Of a stretch of 64,000 nt of DNA, positions 36,744-45,625 are shown piece by piece. The stretch comes from Bacteroidota bacterium (GTDB taxonomy: Bacteria > Bacteroidota > Bacteroidia > Chitinophagales > UBA10324). The stretch is from assembly GCA_014190575.1 (NCBI GenBank), contig BJGQ01000005.1:1-64000 (forward strand). The letters run 5' to 3'. Position numbers and translations under genes: made by a program. A model generated the notes under the pieces. That model was not told the origin of the DNA and did no database searches. It worked only from the letters and a program-made list of their open reading frames with translations. How positions within the stretch are numbered: position 1 is the stretch's first letter; every line of letters begins with the position of its first letter.

Positions 36744-37937
36744 ATGAAAAAAGTTTTACGAATCATTAATAGATTAAATCTTGGGGGGCCAACTTATAAT
36801 GCCGCTTTTCTAACAAAATATCTCGAACCTGAGTTTGAAACACTTTTAGTTTCAGGAATGATTGATGAGACCGAAGAGAGCTCAGAATATATTGCCCACG
36901 AACTTGGTCTCGAACCGGTTTATATTCCTGAAATGTATCGTGATATAAATTTAGTGCAAGATAGAAAAGCTTATAGAAAAATAAAAAATATAATCCGCGA
37001 ATTCAAACCGGATATTGTACATACACATGCAGCAAAAGCAGGAACACTTGGCCGTTTGGCAGCTATTAATTGTAAAGTTCCGATAATACTCCACACTTTT
37101 CATGGGCATGTTTTTCATTCTTATTTCAGTCCATTCAAAACTAGAATGTTTTTAGAAATCGAAAGATATTTAGCTACCCGTTCAACTCGAATAATTGCGA
37201 TTAGCGAACGCCAAAAAAAAGAACTTGGTCTTATTTATAAAGTTGCACCATTAGATAAAATAGAAGTAATTCCATTGGGTTTTAATTTGAAACCTTTTCA
37301 GGAAAATCAAGTTGAAAAACGAAAACAATTCAGAAAATATTATCTTCTTGAAGATGATGAAATTGCAGTATCAATAATTGGCAGATTAGTACCTGTTAAA
37401 AATCACAAGTTGTTTATTGACGCAATGAAAATTATTTTCGAAAACACCAATAAAAAGGTAAGAGCATTTATTGTAGGTGATGGGGAAGAAAGAATAAATA
37501 TCGAAAATTATATTTCATCATTGGGTCTTGATTATGTGAATTTTACCAAAGAAAAACGCAAATCACTAATAACTTTTACTTCATGGAAAAAAGATATTGA
37601 TGTGGTAAACGCAGGTTCTGATATAATTGCATTATGTTCTTTTAACGAAGGAACCCCGGTAAGTTTGATTGAAGCCCAAGCTGCCAACAAGCCAATTGTC
37701 ACAACAAGAGTTGGGGGTATTACTGATGTTGTAATACCCGAAAAAACCGCTTTAATATCTTCGAAAAAAAGCGTGATAAATTTTGCCAGAAACCTTTTTA
37801 TGCTTATTGAGGATGATGAACTAAGAAATCAAATGGGAACAACCGGTCATGATTTTGTATCTCAAAAATTTAGTTATACTCGTTTAGTAAAAGATATGGC
37901 TGAACTTTATAACAAACTACTAAAAGAGAAATCATAA
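36744..37937 (+). CDS. Glycosyltransferase family 4
   Basis: About 397 residues. GT-B fold: N-terminal NRLNLGGPTYNAAFLTKYL, FHGHVFHSYF near 120, C-terminal IGRLVPVKNHKLFIDAM near 210 and the E(x7)E-type sugar-nucleotide site FNEGTPVSLIEAQ near 300. Adds a sugar to a growing polyprenol-linked glycan at the cytoplasmic membrane face. The track uses an upstream TTG, but the ATG five codons in (MKKVLRI), behind a GAGG stretch, is the better start. Third gene of the exopolysaccharide set. Confidence 0.92.
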   Translation: MKKVLRIINRLNLGGPTYNAAFLTKYLEPEFETLLVSGMIDETEESSEYIAHELGLEPVYIPEMYRDINLVQDRKAYRKIKNIIREFKPDIVHTHAAKAGTLGRLAAINCKVPIILHTFHGHVFHSYFSPFKTRMFLEIERYLATRSTRIIAISERQKKELGLIYKVAPLDKIEVIPLGFNLKPFQENQVEKRKQFRKYYLLEDDEIAVSIIGRLVPVKNHKLFIDAMKIIFENTNKKVRAFIVGDGEERINIENYISSLGLDYVNFTKEKRKSLITFTSWKKDIDVVNAGSDIIALCSFNEGTPVSLIEAQAANKPIVTTRVGGITDVVIPEKTALISSKKSVINFARNLFMLIEDDELRNQMGTTGHDFVSQKFSYTRLVKDMAELYNKLLKEKS

Positions 37938-37978
37938 TTGTCTTAAAATCTTACATTTGACCTTGTAAAAAAATTCAA

Positions 37979-38734
37979 TTGGGTTTAATTCGTAATAATT
38001 TAGTCTTTTTATTTCTAGGCTTTGGATTAATTTCACTTTCGTCGTGTAAAGTTTTTTATCCGGATTTAATGTTTCAAACGGATAAATTTTATCAGTATAC
38101 ACCTTCCGACACATTATCCGGAAACAAAGAATATGTTTTGAAATCTAAGGATATCATGGAAATTCAAATTCTTTCGAATAACGGATACCAATTAGTAGAT
38201 GTTCTTAGTCAAATAGCTTTTTATAACCCTGTTACCTATACAATCCATAACGAAGGATTTGCTATTTTACCAATGCTAGATTCAATTTATCTTGCCGGAT
38301 ATAGCATTACGGGCGCAGAAAATTTATTAAGTGAAAGATATTCTTACTTTTTTGTTAATCCCTATATCAGAATAAGAATTGTAAATAGAAGATGTGTGGT
38401 ATTTACCGGAAGAGGAAGTGGACATGTGGTACCATTAGATAATGAAGGAATGTCACTAATAGAAGTACTTGGTTTAGCAGGAGGAATTACAGGAAGTAAG
38501 GCTTATCGTGTAAAACTTATCAGAGGTGATTTACGAAATCCCCAAGTGTTTTTAATTAATCTTTCCACGATTGAAGGAATGAAAAAAGCTAATCTTCAAA
38601 TTGCCGCAAATGATATAATATATGTTGAACCAGCACTATCGTTTAATGATGTGAACCAACAAATACTACCTATCATAACCTTAATTACAACTTCCATTTT
38701 AATATATACAACAATAACCTCCTTGAAAAAATAA
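37979..38734 (+). CDS. Polysaccharide export outer-membrane lipoprotein (Wza-like)
   Basis: 251 residues. TTG start; the lipobox LISLSSC is about 23 codons in, with no ATG available upstream of it, so TTG is the likely start. Then a poly-export domain (LKSKDIMEIQIL near 58, GFAILPMLDSIYLAGYSITGAE), an SLBB-like domain (GHVVPLDNEGMSLIEVLGLAGGI) and a C-terminal helix (ITLITTSILIYTTI) that could cross the outer membrane. Forms the exit channel for exopolysaccharide with the Wzc-like partner, whose ATG overlaps its stop by one base. Confidence 0.9.
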   Translation: MGLIRNNLVFLFLGFGLISLSSCKVFYPDLMFQTDKFYQYTPSDTLSGNKEYVLKSKDIMEIQILSNNGYQLVDVLSQIAFYNPVTYTIHNEGFAILPMLDSIYLAGYSITGAENLLSERYSYFFVNPYIRIRIVNRRCVVFTGRGSGHVVPLDNEGMSLIEVLGLAGGITGSKAYRVKLIRGDLRNPQVFLINLSTIEGMKKANLQIAANDIIYVEPALSFNDVNQQILPIITLITTSILIYTTITSLKK

Positions 38735-41202
38735 TGCTTGAAAAGAAAATTATACTAAGCCCAATGCAAAAAATCCTAGGTGAGGATTTTAATCCGGGTT
38801 TATTAATGATTATCACAAGAAAAAGTTTAATCTGGTGTATATTGATTGTTTTATTAACTGTTTCTACATCAATATTATATCTGCGTTACACCACTCCATT
38901 ATATGAAGTAACAGCACAAATTATGATTAAGCAGGTGAATACCTCAAGTTCATTAGGTATAGGTGTTACAAGTGGCGGTGTCAATTCTGCCGACCAAATG
39001 GACCATAATGAATTGCAGAAGAATATTCAGATTATGAAATCTAATGTTATTCTTGATCGGGTAATTGATCAGCTTCCATTATCAATTAGTTACTTTAATA
39101 TCGGCCAAATACTTGTTGAAGAGAGATATAAGACTTCTCCTTTTGAAATTGTTCCAACTGTTAATGAGCCTGCGTTATATGATATTCCAATTTATTTTAT
39201 ATTTAAATCAGCCAGAGAATTTCAAATTGAATACAGAATTTTAAAAGTAAAATATTCATTTAATGGTAAATTCAATCAAAAAACAATTACCCCCCATTTC
39301 AATTTTATTGCCAAGCTAACTGCCCACGATTTTAAAAACAATCCAAATGTTTATTTAAGCAGCAACTATTATTTTGTAATAAATAGCCGAGATAATTTAT
39401 CAAAAGATATCAGAACTAAAATAAGAATTGAACTATATCCCCCCACCATTCAATTCAGTCTTCAGGATCCTGTTCCATTAAAAGCAGTTGATATTATAAA
39501 TACATTACAGGAAGAGTTTATTAAATACAACAAAGAAAGAAAAACCGAAAGCTCTTCGTTAATTATCGATTTTATTGATACTCAGATTGGTTTATTAAAT
39601 ACGGAATTACAAGCCTACGAAAATCAATTAAAAGCTTTTAAAATAGAACATTCATTAATCAGTACTGATTCAAAACAGCAAGAAATTCTAACCGCTCTAA
39701 AAGAAATAAATGCTAATGAAGAAGGATTAAACCTAGATGAAAAAAATTTAAATTATTATCTTGGATATTTTAATTTATATAAAGATTCTTCAAAACTTTT
39801 GCTTGGAATTGTTGATCAAAAATATGTTGGCTTACAAAGTTATGTTGAAGCTTTAGACAAACTTCAATCAGATAAAAGAGAAAAATTATTAAAACTTAAA
39901 CCAGCCAATCCTCAAATAATAAATATTGACAAACAAATTGACGAAGTAAAAACAAATATTATTCAAAATATAAACAACTCAAAACTTAATATTAGTCAGG
40001 AACGAAAAGAATTAAATGCAAAATATGACCAATACATAACTGAATTTAAAGAGTTTCCGGATTTAGAAGCAGAATTTGAAAAACTGAACAACTTAAGCAG
40101 TTTAAAACAGAAATATTATTTGATGTTTTTGGATAAGAAATCAACTTTTAGTATATCGCTTGCAGGATTTGTTTCTGATTTTGTTGTTTTAAAACGGGCC
40201 GAAATTCCAAGAAATCCGGTATTCCCGAATGTTCCTTTAATCAGAACAATCGGATTAATTTCAGGGTTATTTTTAAGTTTATTATTTATTGTTGTTCGAT
40301 ACTTATTGAGCAATAAAATTCTTTCCATCTCAGAAATAGAGAAATTTTGTAATGCAGGATTAATTGGTGTAATACCAATCTATCGTAAACCCATGGATGT
40401 ATCGCAATTGGTAGTAAACATGAATCCAAAATCTGTAATCTCAGAGTCGTTTAGGAGTATCAGAACCAACCTTGATTATGTTTATTCGGGGCCTGGAACT
40501 AAAATCATTTCGGTAACATCAACTATTGCGGGAGAGGGAAAAACTTTTGTGGCTGTAAATACTGCAGGTATATTTTCTGTGGGCGGAAAAAAAACGATTA
40601 TCCTTGATTTTGATCTTCGCAAACCCAGAATTCATAAAGCCTTTAGTACTGAAAATAACAAAGGATTAAGTACCATTTTAATAGGTAAATATAAATTGGA
40701 TGAATGTATCAAGCATTCGGAATGGGACAACCTTGATTTTATAACTTCAGGACCTGTTCCTCCTAATCCAGCAGAATTCATTATGTCACAAAAAGCTGCT
40801 GATTTAATAGAAGAACTTAAATTGCGTTATGATATAATTGTGATTGATACCCCTCCGATTGGAGTTGTTACTGATGCACTTGAGCTTTTAAAGAAAGCAG
40901 ATTATCCATTGTATGTTGTAAGAGCAGATTATTCTAGCCGTAACTTTTTAAATAATGCAAATCGTTTGGTAATTGAAAATCAAATCACCAGACTTTCAAT
41001 TGTTATGAATAGCATGGGTTCAGGAGCCTCAGGTTATTCTTATAATTATGGATACGGATATGGGTACGGATATGGTTACGGATCAGGTTATGGTGGTTAT
41101 GGAGGAGGCGGAAGTTATGGTTATGGATATTACTCCGATGCTGCAGCCCCAAAGCTTTCTCGATGGAAAAATATAGTTAAGTTTGTTAAGGATAAATTCT
41201 GA
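38734..41202 (+). CDS. Polysaccharide co-polymerase and tyrosine autokinase (Wzc-like)
   Basis: 822 residues. Wzz-type N-terminal domain with two membrane helices (about 30-52 and 505-525) around a long periplasmic coiled-coil-rich part (LIIDFIDTQIGLLNTELQAYENQLKAF), then a BY-kinase domain: Walker A GEGKT near 600, Walker A' ILDFDLRKPRIH near 622, Walker B IIVIDTPP near 705. The C-terminal tail (about 766-803) is a Gly-Tyr-rich run, (GY)n, giving many possible autophosphorylation tyrosines. Controls chain length and export with the Wza-like channel. Confidence 0.92.
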   Translation: MLEKKIILSPMQKILGEDFNPGLLMIITRKSLIWCILIVLLTVSTSILYLRYTTPLYEVTAQIMIKQVNTSSSLGIGVTSGGVNSADQMDHNELQKNIQIMKSNVILDRVIDQLPLSISYFNIGQILVEERYKTSPFEIVPTVNEPALYDIPIYFIFKSAREFQIEYRILKVKYSFNGKFNQKTITPHFNFIAKLTAHDFKNNPNVYLSSNYYFVINSRDNLSKDIRTKIRIELYPPTIQFSLQDPVPLKAVDIINTLQEEFIKYNKERKTESSSLIIDFIDTQIGLLNTELQAYENQLKAFKIEHSLISTDSKQQEILTALKEINANEEGLNLDEKNLNYYLGYFNLYKDSSKLLLGIVDQKYVGLQSYVEALDKLQSDKREKLLKLKPANPQIINIDKQIDEVKTNIIQNINNSKLNISQERKELNAKYDQYITEFKEFPDLEAEFEKLNNLSSLKQKYYLMFLDKKSTFSISLAGFVSDFVVLKRAEIPRNPVFPNVPLIRTIGLISGLFLSLLFIVVRYLLSNKILSISEIEKFCNAGLIGVIPIYRKPMDVSQLVVNMNPKSVISESFRSIRTNLDYVYSGPGTKIISVTSTIAGEGKTFVAVNTAGIFSVGGKKTIILDFDLRKPRIHKAFSTENNKGLSTILIGKYKLDECIKHSEWDNLDFITSGPVPPNPAEFIMSQKAADLIEELKLRYDIIVIDTPPIGVVTDALELLKKADYPLYVVRADYSSRNFLNNANRLVIENQITRLSIVMNSMGSGASGYSYNYGYGYGYGYGYGSGYGGYGGGGSYGYGYYSDAAAPKLSRWKNIVKFVKDKF
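41032..41142 (+). repeat. Short tandem repeat encoding the Gly-Tyr tail of the tyrosine kinase
   Basis: Degenerate hexamer repeat of the GGATAT/GGTTAC type (for example TATGGATACGGATATGGG) coding for alternating Gly and Tyr. It should be prone to slippage, and its copy number sets the number of kinase-target tyrosines. Confidence 0.75.
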
Positions 41203-41204
41203 TT

Positions 41205-42332
41205 ATGTTAAACAACGAAGTCAAGATTTATATTGGTTATTTTATTTTTTTTCTTTTAGCAATAGTTTTTTCTACTTTGATTAATGGTTTGTTTTTGCGC
41301 TTCTCAAAAACTTTAGGGATTCGACAAAATCAAACTCAAACTCAAAACATGATCCGATGGGCTTCTACTACTAAACCATCGGTAGGAGGATTTTCATTTT
41401 ATATTGTATTTTTATTTTCATTCACAGCTTTTACTTTTATTGCATTTGACAAAAGCGATTTATTTAATCGGCAACTCATTGGTTTATTGCTCGCTTCTTC
41501 AATTGGTTTTTTAATTGGGCTTGCTGATGATGCTTACAATACAAATCCAATTTTAAAATTTCTTGGGCAATTAATGTGTGCGGTTATTCTGATTATTTCC
41601 GGGGTGATAATTAATATAACAGATTACTATGCGATCAACGCTCTTTTTACTATTTTTTGGGTAATTGGAATAATGAATTCTATAAATATGCTTGATAACA
41701 TGGATGGTATTACAGCTACTATTTCAGGCATTATTTTACTTACTTGCCTTTCTGTTCAAATAATTCAAGGAAATTTTTTATCGATTTATTCTTTAATAAT
41801 TATTGGTGTTGTTGGATCAATAGGAGGTTTTATGATATTCAATTTTCACCCATCAAAATTATACATGGGTGATACCGGAAGCCAATTTTTAGGAGTGCTG
41901 CTTGCCGGCATTGGAATTTTGACACTTTGGAAATTTCGTGATGTGCCGGGTCCGGTAATTCAATTCAAACAGTTTTTGTTTCCAATTTTAGTTTTCAGTA
42001 TTCCGATAATTGATACGACTACTGTCTTTTACCGTCGTATTATGCGCCGTCAATCTCCTTTTGTTGGCGGGCGCGATCATACAACGCACCACCTGGCTTA
42101 TCTTGGATTAACCGATCGCCAGGTATTGTTTTTTTTATCGGCTATTGCAATTGTCTCATCCGGTTTTGTTTGCGGGATGGTTTATTTCTATGATTTTCTT
42201 GAATCAGCAGTTACACTTGTGTTTTTTGTTTACTTCATAATTTTATTTTCTGTAATGCAATATTTATATGAGTTGGGTAAGAAACGAAAAATGAAAATTG
42301 AATCGGAAGAAAAAAAATTAAAAATTGCCTGA
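41205..42332 (+). CDS. Undecaprenyl-phosphate sugar-1-phosphate transferase (WecA/TagO/MraY family)
   Basis: 375 residues, about ten membrane helices. Family motifs: GLADDAYNTNP near 105, MLDNMDGI near 162 with the catalytic Asp cluster, KLYMGDTGSQFLG near 222, and the HTTHHLAYLG loop near 290. Starts the lipid-linked glycan by moving HexNAc-1-P from a UDP-sugar to undecaprenyl phosphate. Directly after the Wzc-like gene (2 bp). The closest match in kind is the polysaccharide-initiating group rather than peptidoglycan MraY. Confidence 0.9.
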   Translation: MLNNEVKIYIGYFIFFLLAIVFSTLINGLFLRFSKTLGIRQNQTQTQNMIRWASTTKPSVGGFSFYIVFLFSFTAFTFIAFDKSDLFNRQLIGLLLASSIGFLIGLADDAYNTNPILKFLGQLMCAVILIISGVIINITDYYAINALFTIFWVIGIMNSINMLDNMDGITATISGIILLTCLSVQIIQGNFLSIYSLIIIGVVGSIGGFMIFNFHPSKLYMGDTGSQFLGVLLAGIGILTLWKFRDVPGPVIQFKQFLFPILVFSIPIIDTTTVFYRRIMRRQSPFVGGRDHTTHHLAYLGLTDRQVLFFLSAIAIVSSGFVCGMVYFYDFLESAVTLVFFVYFIILFSVMQYLYELGKKRKMKIESEEKKLKIA

Positions 42333-42693
42333 AGTGTTATATGTTTTTTTTGGAGGTGGAATCGGAAGCCTGTTAAGATATTTTACCGGAAAAGTCTTTT
42401 CATCCATTATTCCTTTTTTTCCAATTGCAACTTTACTTTCTAATATTTCAGGATCATTTATATTAGGATTAGTATTTGTTTTTTATTCTTCAAAAAATTT
42501 AAACACCAACGGATATTTATTTTTAGCTACCGGAATTTGCGGAGGATACAGCACTTTCTCAACTTTCACTCTCGAAAACATGAAGTTTTTTCAAGATGGA
42601 AATATTTCAGCCGGGTTATTGAATATCGGATTGAATCTTTCATTCAGCTTGCTTTCACTGGTTGCAGGAATATTTATTGCCCGACAATTCTGA
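42325..42693 (+). CDS. crcB: Fluoride exporter CrcB/Fluc
   Basis: 122-residue four-helix channel subunit that exports fluoride as a dual-topology dimer. Signature GGGIGSLLRYF near residue 9 and GICGGYSTFSTFTLEN near 70. The start is a TTG overlapping the previous gene by 8 bp. No ATG is available before the GGGIGS motif in this frame, so the overlap is real. No fluoride riboswitch precedes it; it would be read from the polysaccharide operon. Confidence 0.92.
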   Translation: MPEVLYVFFGGGIGSLLRYFTGKVFSSIIPFFPIATLLSNISGSFILGLVFVFYSSKNLNTNGYLFLATGICGGYSTFSTFTLENMKFFQDGNISAGLLNIGLNLSFSLLSLVAGIFIARQF

Positions 42694-42743
42694 TTTGAAG
42701 TTTTATTTTCAACAGAATTTTCCAAAAAAAATTATACTTTTTT

Positions 42744-45551
42744 TTATTCCATTGATTTTATAACAATTTCTTCCTGCTCCTGATTGTGAACTTTCTGAAA
42801 TCCTGTTGCGGGTGAGGCACTTGCTTTTCGTGAAATCATTCCCCATTTTATTTTTGAATAGTTGAGTTGAATGAAACTCCATGCTCCCATGTTGGCAGGT
42901 TCTTCCTGCACCCAAACAAAAACGGCAGCACGATATTTTTTTGTCAGCGTATCTAATTGTTTTACTGGTAGTGGATATAATTGTTCGATGCGAACGATTG
43001 CAACATCGTCTTTTTTGTTTGCCATTTTTCTTTCCAATAAATCGTAATAAATTTTTCCGCTACTCACTAACACTTTCCGAATCTTCGATGCATCTGTTAC
43101 ACTTGCATCATCCAGCAATTCCTGAAATCCTCCGGCAATAATTTCATTCACATTGCTGATACATCGTGGATGGCGCAGCAATGATTTCGGACTCATCACC
43201 ACCAATGGTTTTCTGAACGGACGATATAATTGTCTTCTGAGTAAATGAAAATAATTTGCCGGTGAAGTGACATTTGCAACAGTGATATTGTATTCAGCAC
43301 TTGATTGTAAAAATCGTTCGAGTCTTGCGCTGCTGTGTTCGGGTCCTTGTCCTTCATATCCATGCGGCAGCAAAAGTGTTACACCACTCATACGCTGCCA
43401 CTTGCTTTCGCCGGCAGTTATAAACTGGTCAATAATTGTTTGCGCTCCATTGGCGAAATCACCGAACTGTGCTTCCCAGATTGTTAAAGAATTTGGTGAA
43501 GCAAGCGAGTAACCATATTCAAATCCAAGCACAGCAAATTCAGAGAGCAGTGAATTGTAAATCAGAAATTTTCCTTTCTGTTCTTTTTCTAAATGGTCGA
43601 GACGATTGTATTCGTTGTTGTTGTCTTCATCATAAATCACTGCATGACGATGACTGAAAGTTCCGCGCTTCACATCTTGTCCGCTCATGCGTACATCGTG
43701 ACCTTCCAATAAAAGTGTTCCATAAGCAAGCAATTCCGCCATTCCCCAATCAATGCGCCCGTCGTCAAAATAATTTTTGCGGCGCTGACTCAGCATCGTT
43801 TCAATTTTATTCAGCGGATTAAAATTCTCAGGGTAATTCATCAAACCTTTTATCACTCTGTCAGCTAACTCCTTGCTGACAGCCGTTTCGGGCGATGAAT
43901 CAAAATCTTCCTGCGTGTTTGCTCTTCTTAATTTTTTCCATTCCAATTCAGGTAACTGATAATTGTAAGGAAGCGGATGTTGTTTCACAAAATCCAATCG
44001 ATCCTGCAATTGCTTCCAGAAATCTTTATCCATTTCCTTCGCCAACTCCGCATCAATATCTCCGCGACTGATTAATTGTTGACTGTAAACTTCACGCGGG
44101 TTCACATGTTCGCCAATGAGTTTGTACAAACCCGGCTGCGTGAATTTCGGATCATCGCCTTCGTTGTGACCGTGACGACGATAACAAACCATGTCAACAA
44201 AAATGTCGCGCTGAAATTTTTGTCGCCATTCGGTTGCGAGTTCAACTGCGAACACTACTGCTTCGGGATCATCGCCATTCACATGTAACACCGGCGCTTC
44301 CACCATTGCTGCGAGTGAAGTGCAATAATCAGAAGAGCGCGCATCATCAAAATCAGTAGTGAAACCGATTTGATTGTTAATTACAAAATGAATAGTGCCT
44401 CCGGTTAAATAACCTTCCAACTGCGACATCTGTAACACTTCGTAAACCACTCCTTGTCCCGCAACTGCTGAATCACCATGAATCAATATTGGAAGAATGC
44501 GCTTAAAATTTCCATCGTACAACAAATCTGCTTTCGCGCGGGTGTAACCTTCCACCACCGGATTCACCGCTTCGAGGTGCGATGGGTTGGGTGAAAGTTT
44601 CAGCATCATTTCCTTTCCGTCAAAAGTTTTTACCTGCGATGCATAACCGAGATGATACTTCACATCACCATCGCCCATTGTGGTGTCGGCAACTGCATTT
44701 CCTTCGAACTCATTAAAAATCTGCTCGTAAGTTTTTCCGAGTGTGTTGGCCAGAATATTTAATCGTCCGCGATGCGCCATGCCCATCACAATTTCTTCCA
44801 CACCATTATTTGCACCGTAATTAATAATTGCATCAAGTGCAGGAATAGTTGTTTCGCCACCTTCCAATGAAAATCTTTTTTGCCCGACATACTTCGTGCT
44901 CAGAAATTTTTCGAACACCACTGCATCATTCAGTTTTTGCAGAATGTGTTTTTTCTTTTTAATCGGAAATGAAAGTTGCGCAAAATCCTTTTCCATTTTG
45001 CTGAGCATCCATTCATACTGCTCATCATCATTCAGGTAAATAAATTCTGCACCGATGCTGCTGCAATAAATTTTCTGCAGTTGCTCAATAATTTTTTTCA
45101 ATGAAGTTTTTCCAAGACCGAGAATATTTCCGACGGTAAAATTTGCATTCAAATCATTTTCATTCAGTCCGAAAAATTTCAAATCAAGATTTGCGTGGCG
45201 GTTTTTCCGTTTGCGAATCGGATTTGTTTTGGCTTCGAGATGACCCTTTGCACGATAAGCATTGATGAGTTGAAATACTTTTAACTCCTTTGCAACAAGC
45301 CCCACCTCTAACTCCTCCCCTTGGGGGAGGAGAACAGTCGAGCTTGATTTTTCGTCGTAAGATTTTTTTTCTGCTCCGGCTTGTTCAATGGTGGAACCGC
45401 CGTTTACTGCATTGGCAGAAACAGCAAAATCAAATCCTTCAAAAAAACTTTTCCATTCCGACTCAACTGATTCAGGATTTTTTTTGAAATCATCGTACAG
45501 TGATTCAATCACATTGGGATGAGCATTGCTGATATATGAAAATTTATCCAT
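42744..45551 (-). CDS. sucA: 2-oxoglutarate dehydrogenase E1 component
   Basis: 935-residue thiamine-diphosphate enzyme of the TCA cycle, decarboxylating 2-oxoglutarate and passing succinyl to E2. Motifs: N-terminal subunit-binding region (SYISNAHPNVIESLYDDF), GMAHRGRLNILAN near 260, GDSAVAGQGVVYE near 355, INNQIGFTT near 385, and YRRHGHNEGDDP near 475. Residues 74-84 (LLPQGEELEVG) are encoded by a palindromic repeat inserted in frame just before the conserved VAKELKVFQLINAYR segment. No sucB follows in the window. A TATATTTG box lies 17 bp upstream of the ATG. Confidence 0.96.
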   Translation of the reverse strand: MDKFSYISNAHPNVIESLYDDFKKNPESVESEWKSFFEGFDFAVSANAVNGGSTIEQAGAEKKSYDEKSSSTVLLPQGEELEVGLVAKELKVFQLINAYRAKGHLEAKTNPIRKRKNRHANLDLKFFGLNENDLNANFTVGNILGLGKTSLKKIIEQLQKIYCSSIGAEFIYLNDDEQYEWMLSKMEKDFAQLSFPIKKKKHILQKLNDAVVFEKFLSTKYVGQKRFSLEGGETTIPALDAIINYGANNGVEEIVMGMAHRGRLNILANTLGKTYEQIFNEFEGNAVADTTMGDGDVKYHLGYASQVKTFDGKEMMLKLSPNPSHLEAVNPVVEGYTRAKADLLYDGNFKRILPILIHGDSAVAGQGVVYEVLQMSQLEGYLTGGTIHFVINNQIGFTTDFDDARSSDYCTSLAAMVEAPVLHVNGDDPEAVVFAVELATEWRQKFQRDIFVDMVCYRRHGHNEGDDPKFTQPGLYKLIGEHVNPREVYSQQLISRGDIDAELAKEMDKDFWKQLQDRLDFVKQHPLPYNYQLPELEWKKLRRANTQEDFDSSPETAVSKELADRVIKGLMNYPENFNPLNKIETMLSQRRKNYFDDGRIDWGMAELLAYGTLLLEGHDVRMSGQDVKRGTFSHRHAVIYDEDNNNEYNRLDHLEKEQKGKFLIYNSLLSEFAVLGFEYGYSLASPNSLTIWEAQFGDFANGAQTIIDQFITAGESKWQRMSGVTLLLPHGYEGQGPEHSSARLERFLQSSAEYNITVANVTSPANYFHLLRRQLYRPFRKPLVVMSPKSLLRHPRCISNVNEIIAGGFQELLDDASVTDASKIRKVLVSSGKIYYDLLERKMANKKDDVAIVRIEQLYPLPVKQLDTLTKKYRAAVFVWVQEEPANMGAWSFIQLNYSKIKWGMISRKASASPATGFQKVHNQEQEEIVIKSME
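45300..45332 (-). repeat. Palindromic repeat in frame inside sucA
   Basis: Read on the coding strand: arms CTCCTCCCC / GGGGAGGAG around CAA, then GTTAGAGGTGGGG. The 9-bp arms are perfect. It matches the plan of the repeat at 22633-22666 upstream of gldA. It keeps the reading frame and codes for LLPQGEELEVG, in the flexible linker after the E1 N-terminal region. Confidence 0.8.
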
Positions 45552-45568
45552 GGTGTTTTTTGCTTTAG

Positions 45569-45576
45569 CAAATATA
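45569..45576 (-). promoter_or_regulatory. Candidate -7 box (TATATTTG) for sucA
   Basis: An exact TAnnTTTG on the minus strand, 17 bp before the sucA start codon. No clear -33 TTG at 19-20 bp. Confidence 0.5.
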
Positions 45577-45625
45577 ACCGCATGAATGCCGCTGCTGTTT
45601 TCAGAAACAACTTTTTAGAAATACA

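Noticed and set aside
42325-42400. Fluoride riboswitch before crcB
   Set aside because: crcB overlaps the preceding coding region by 8 bp, leaving no untranslated leader for an aptamer.
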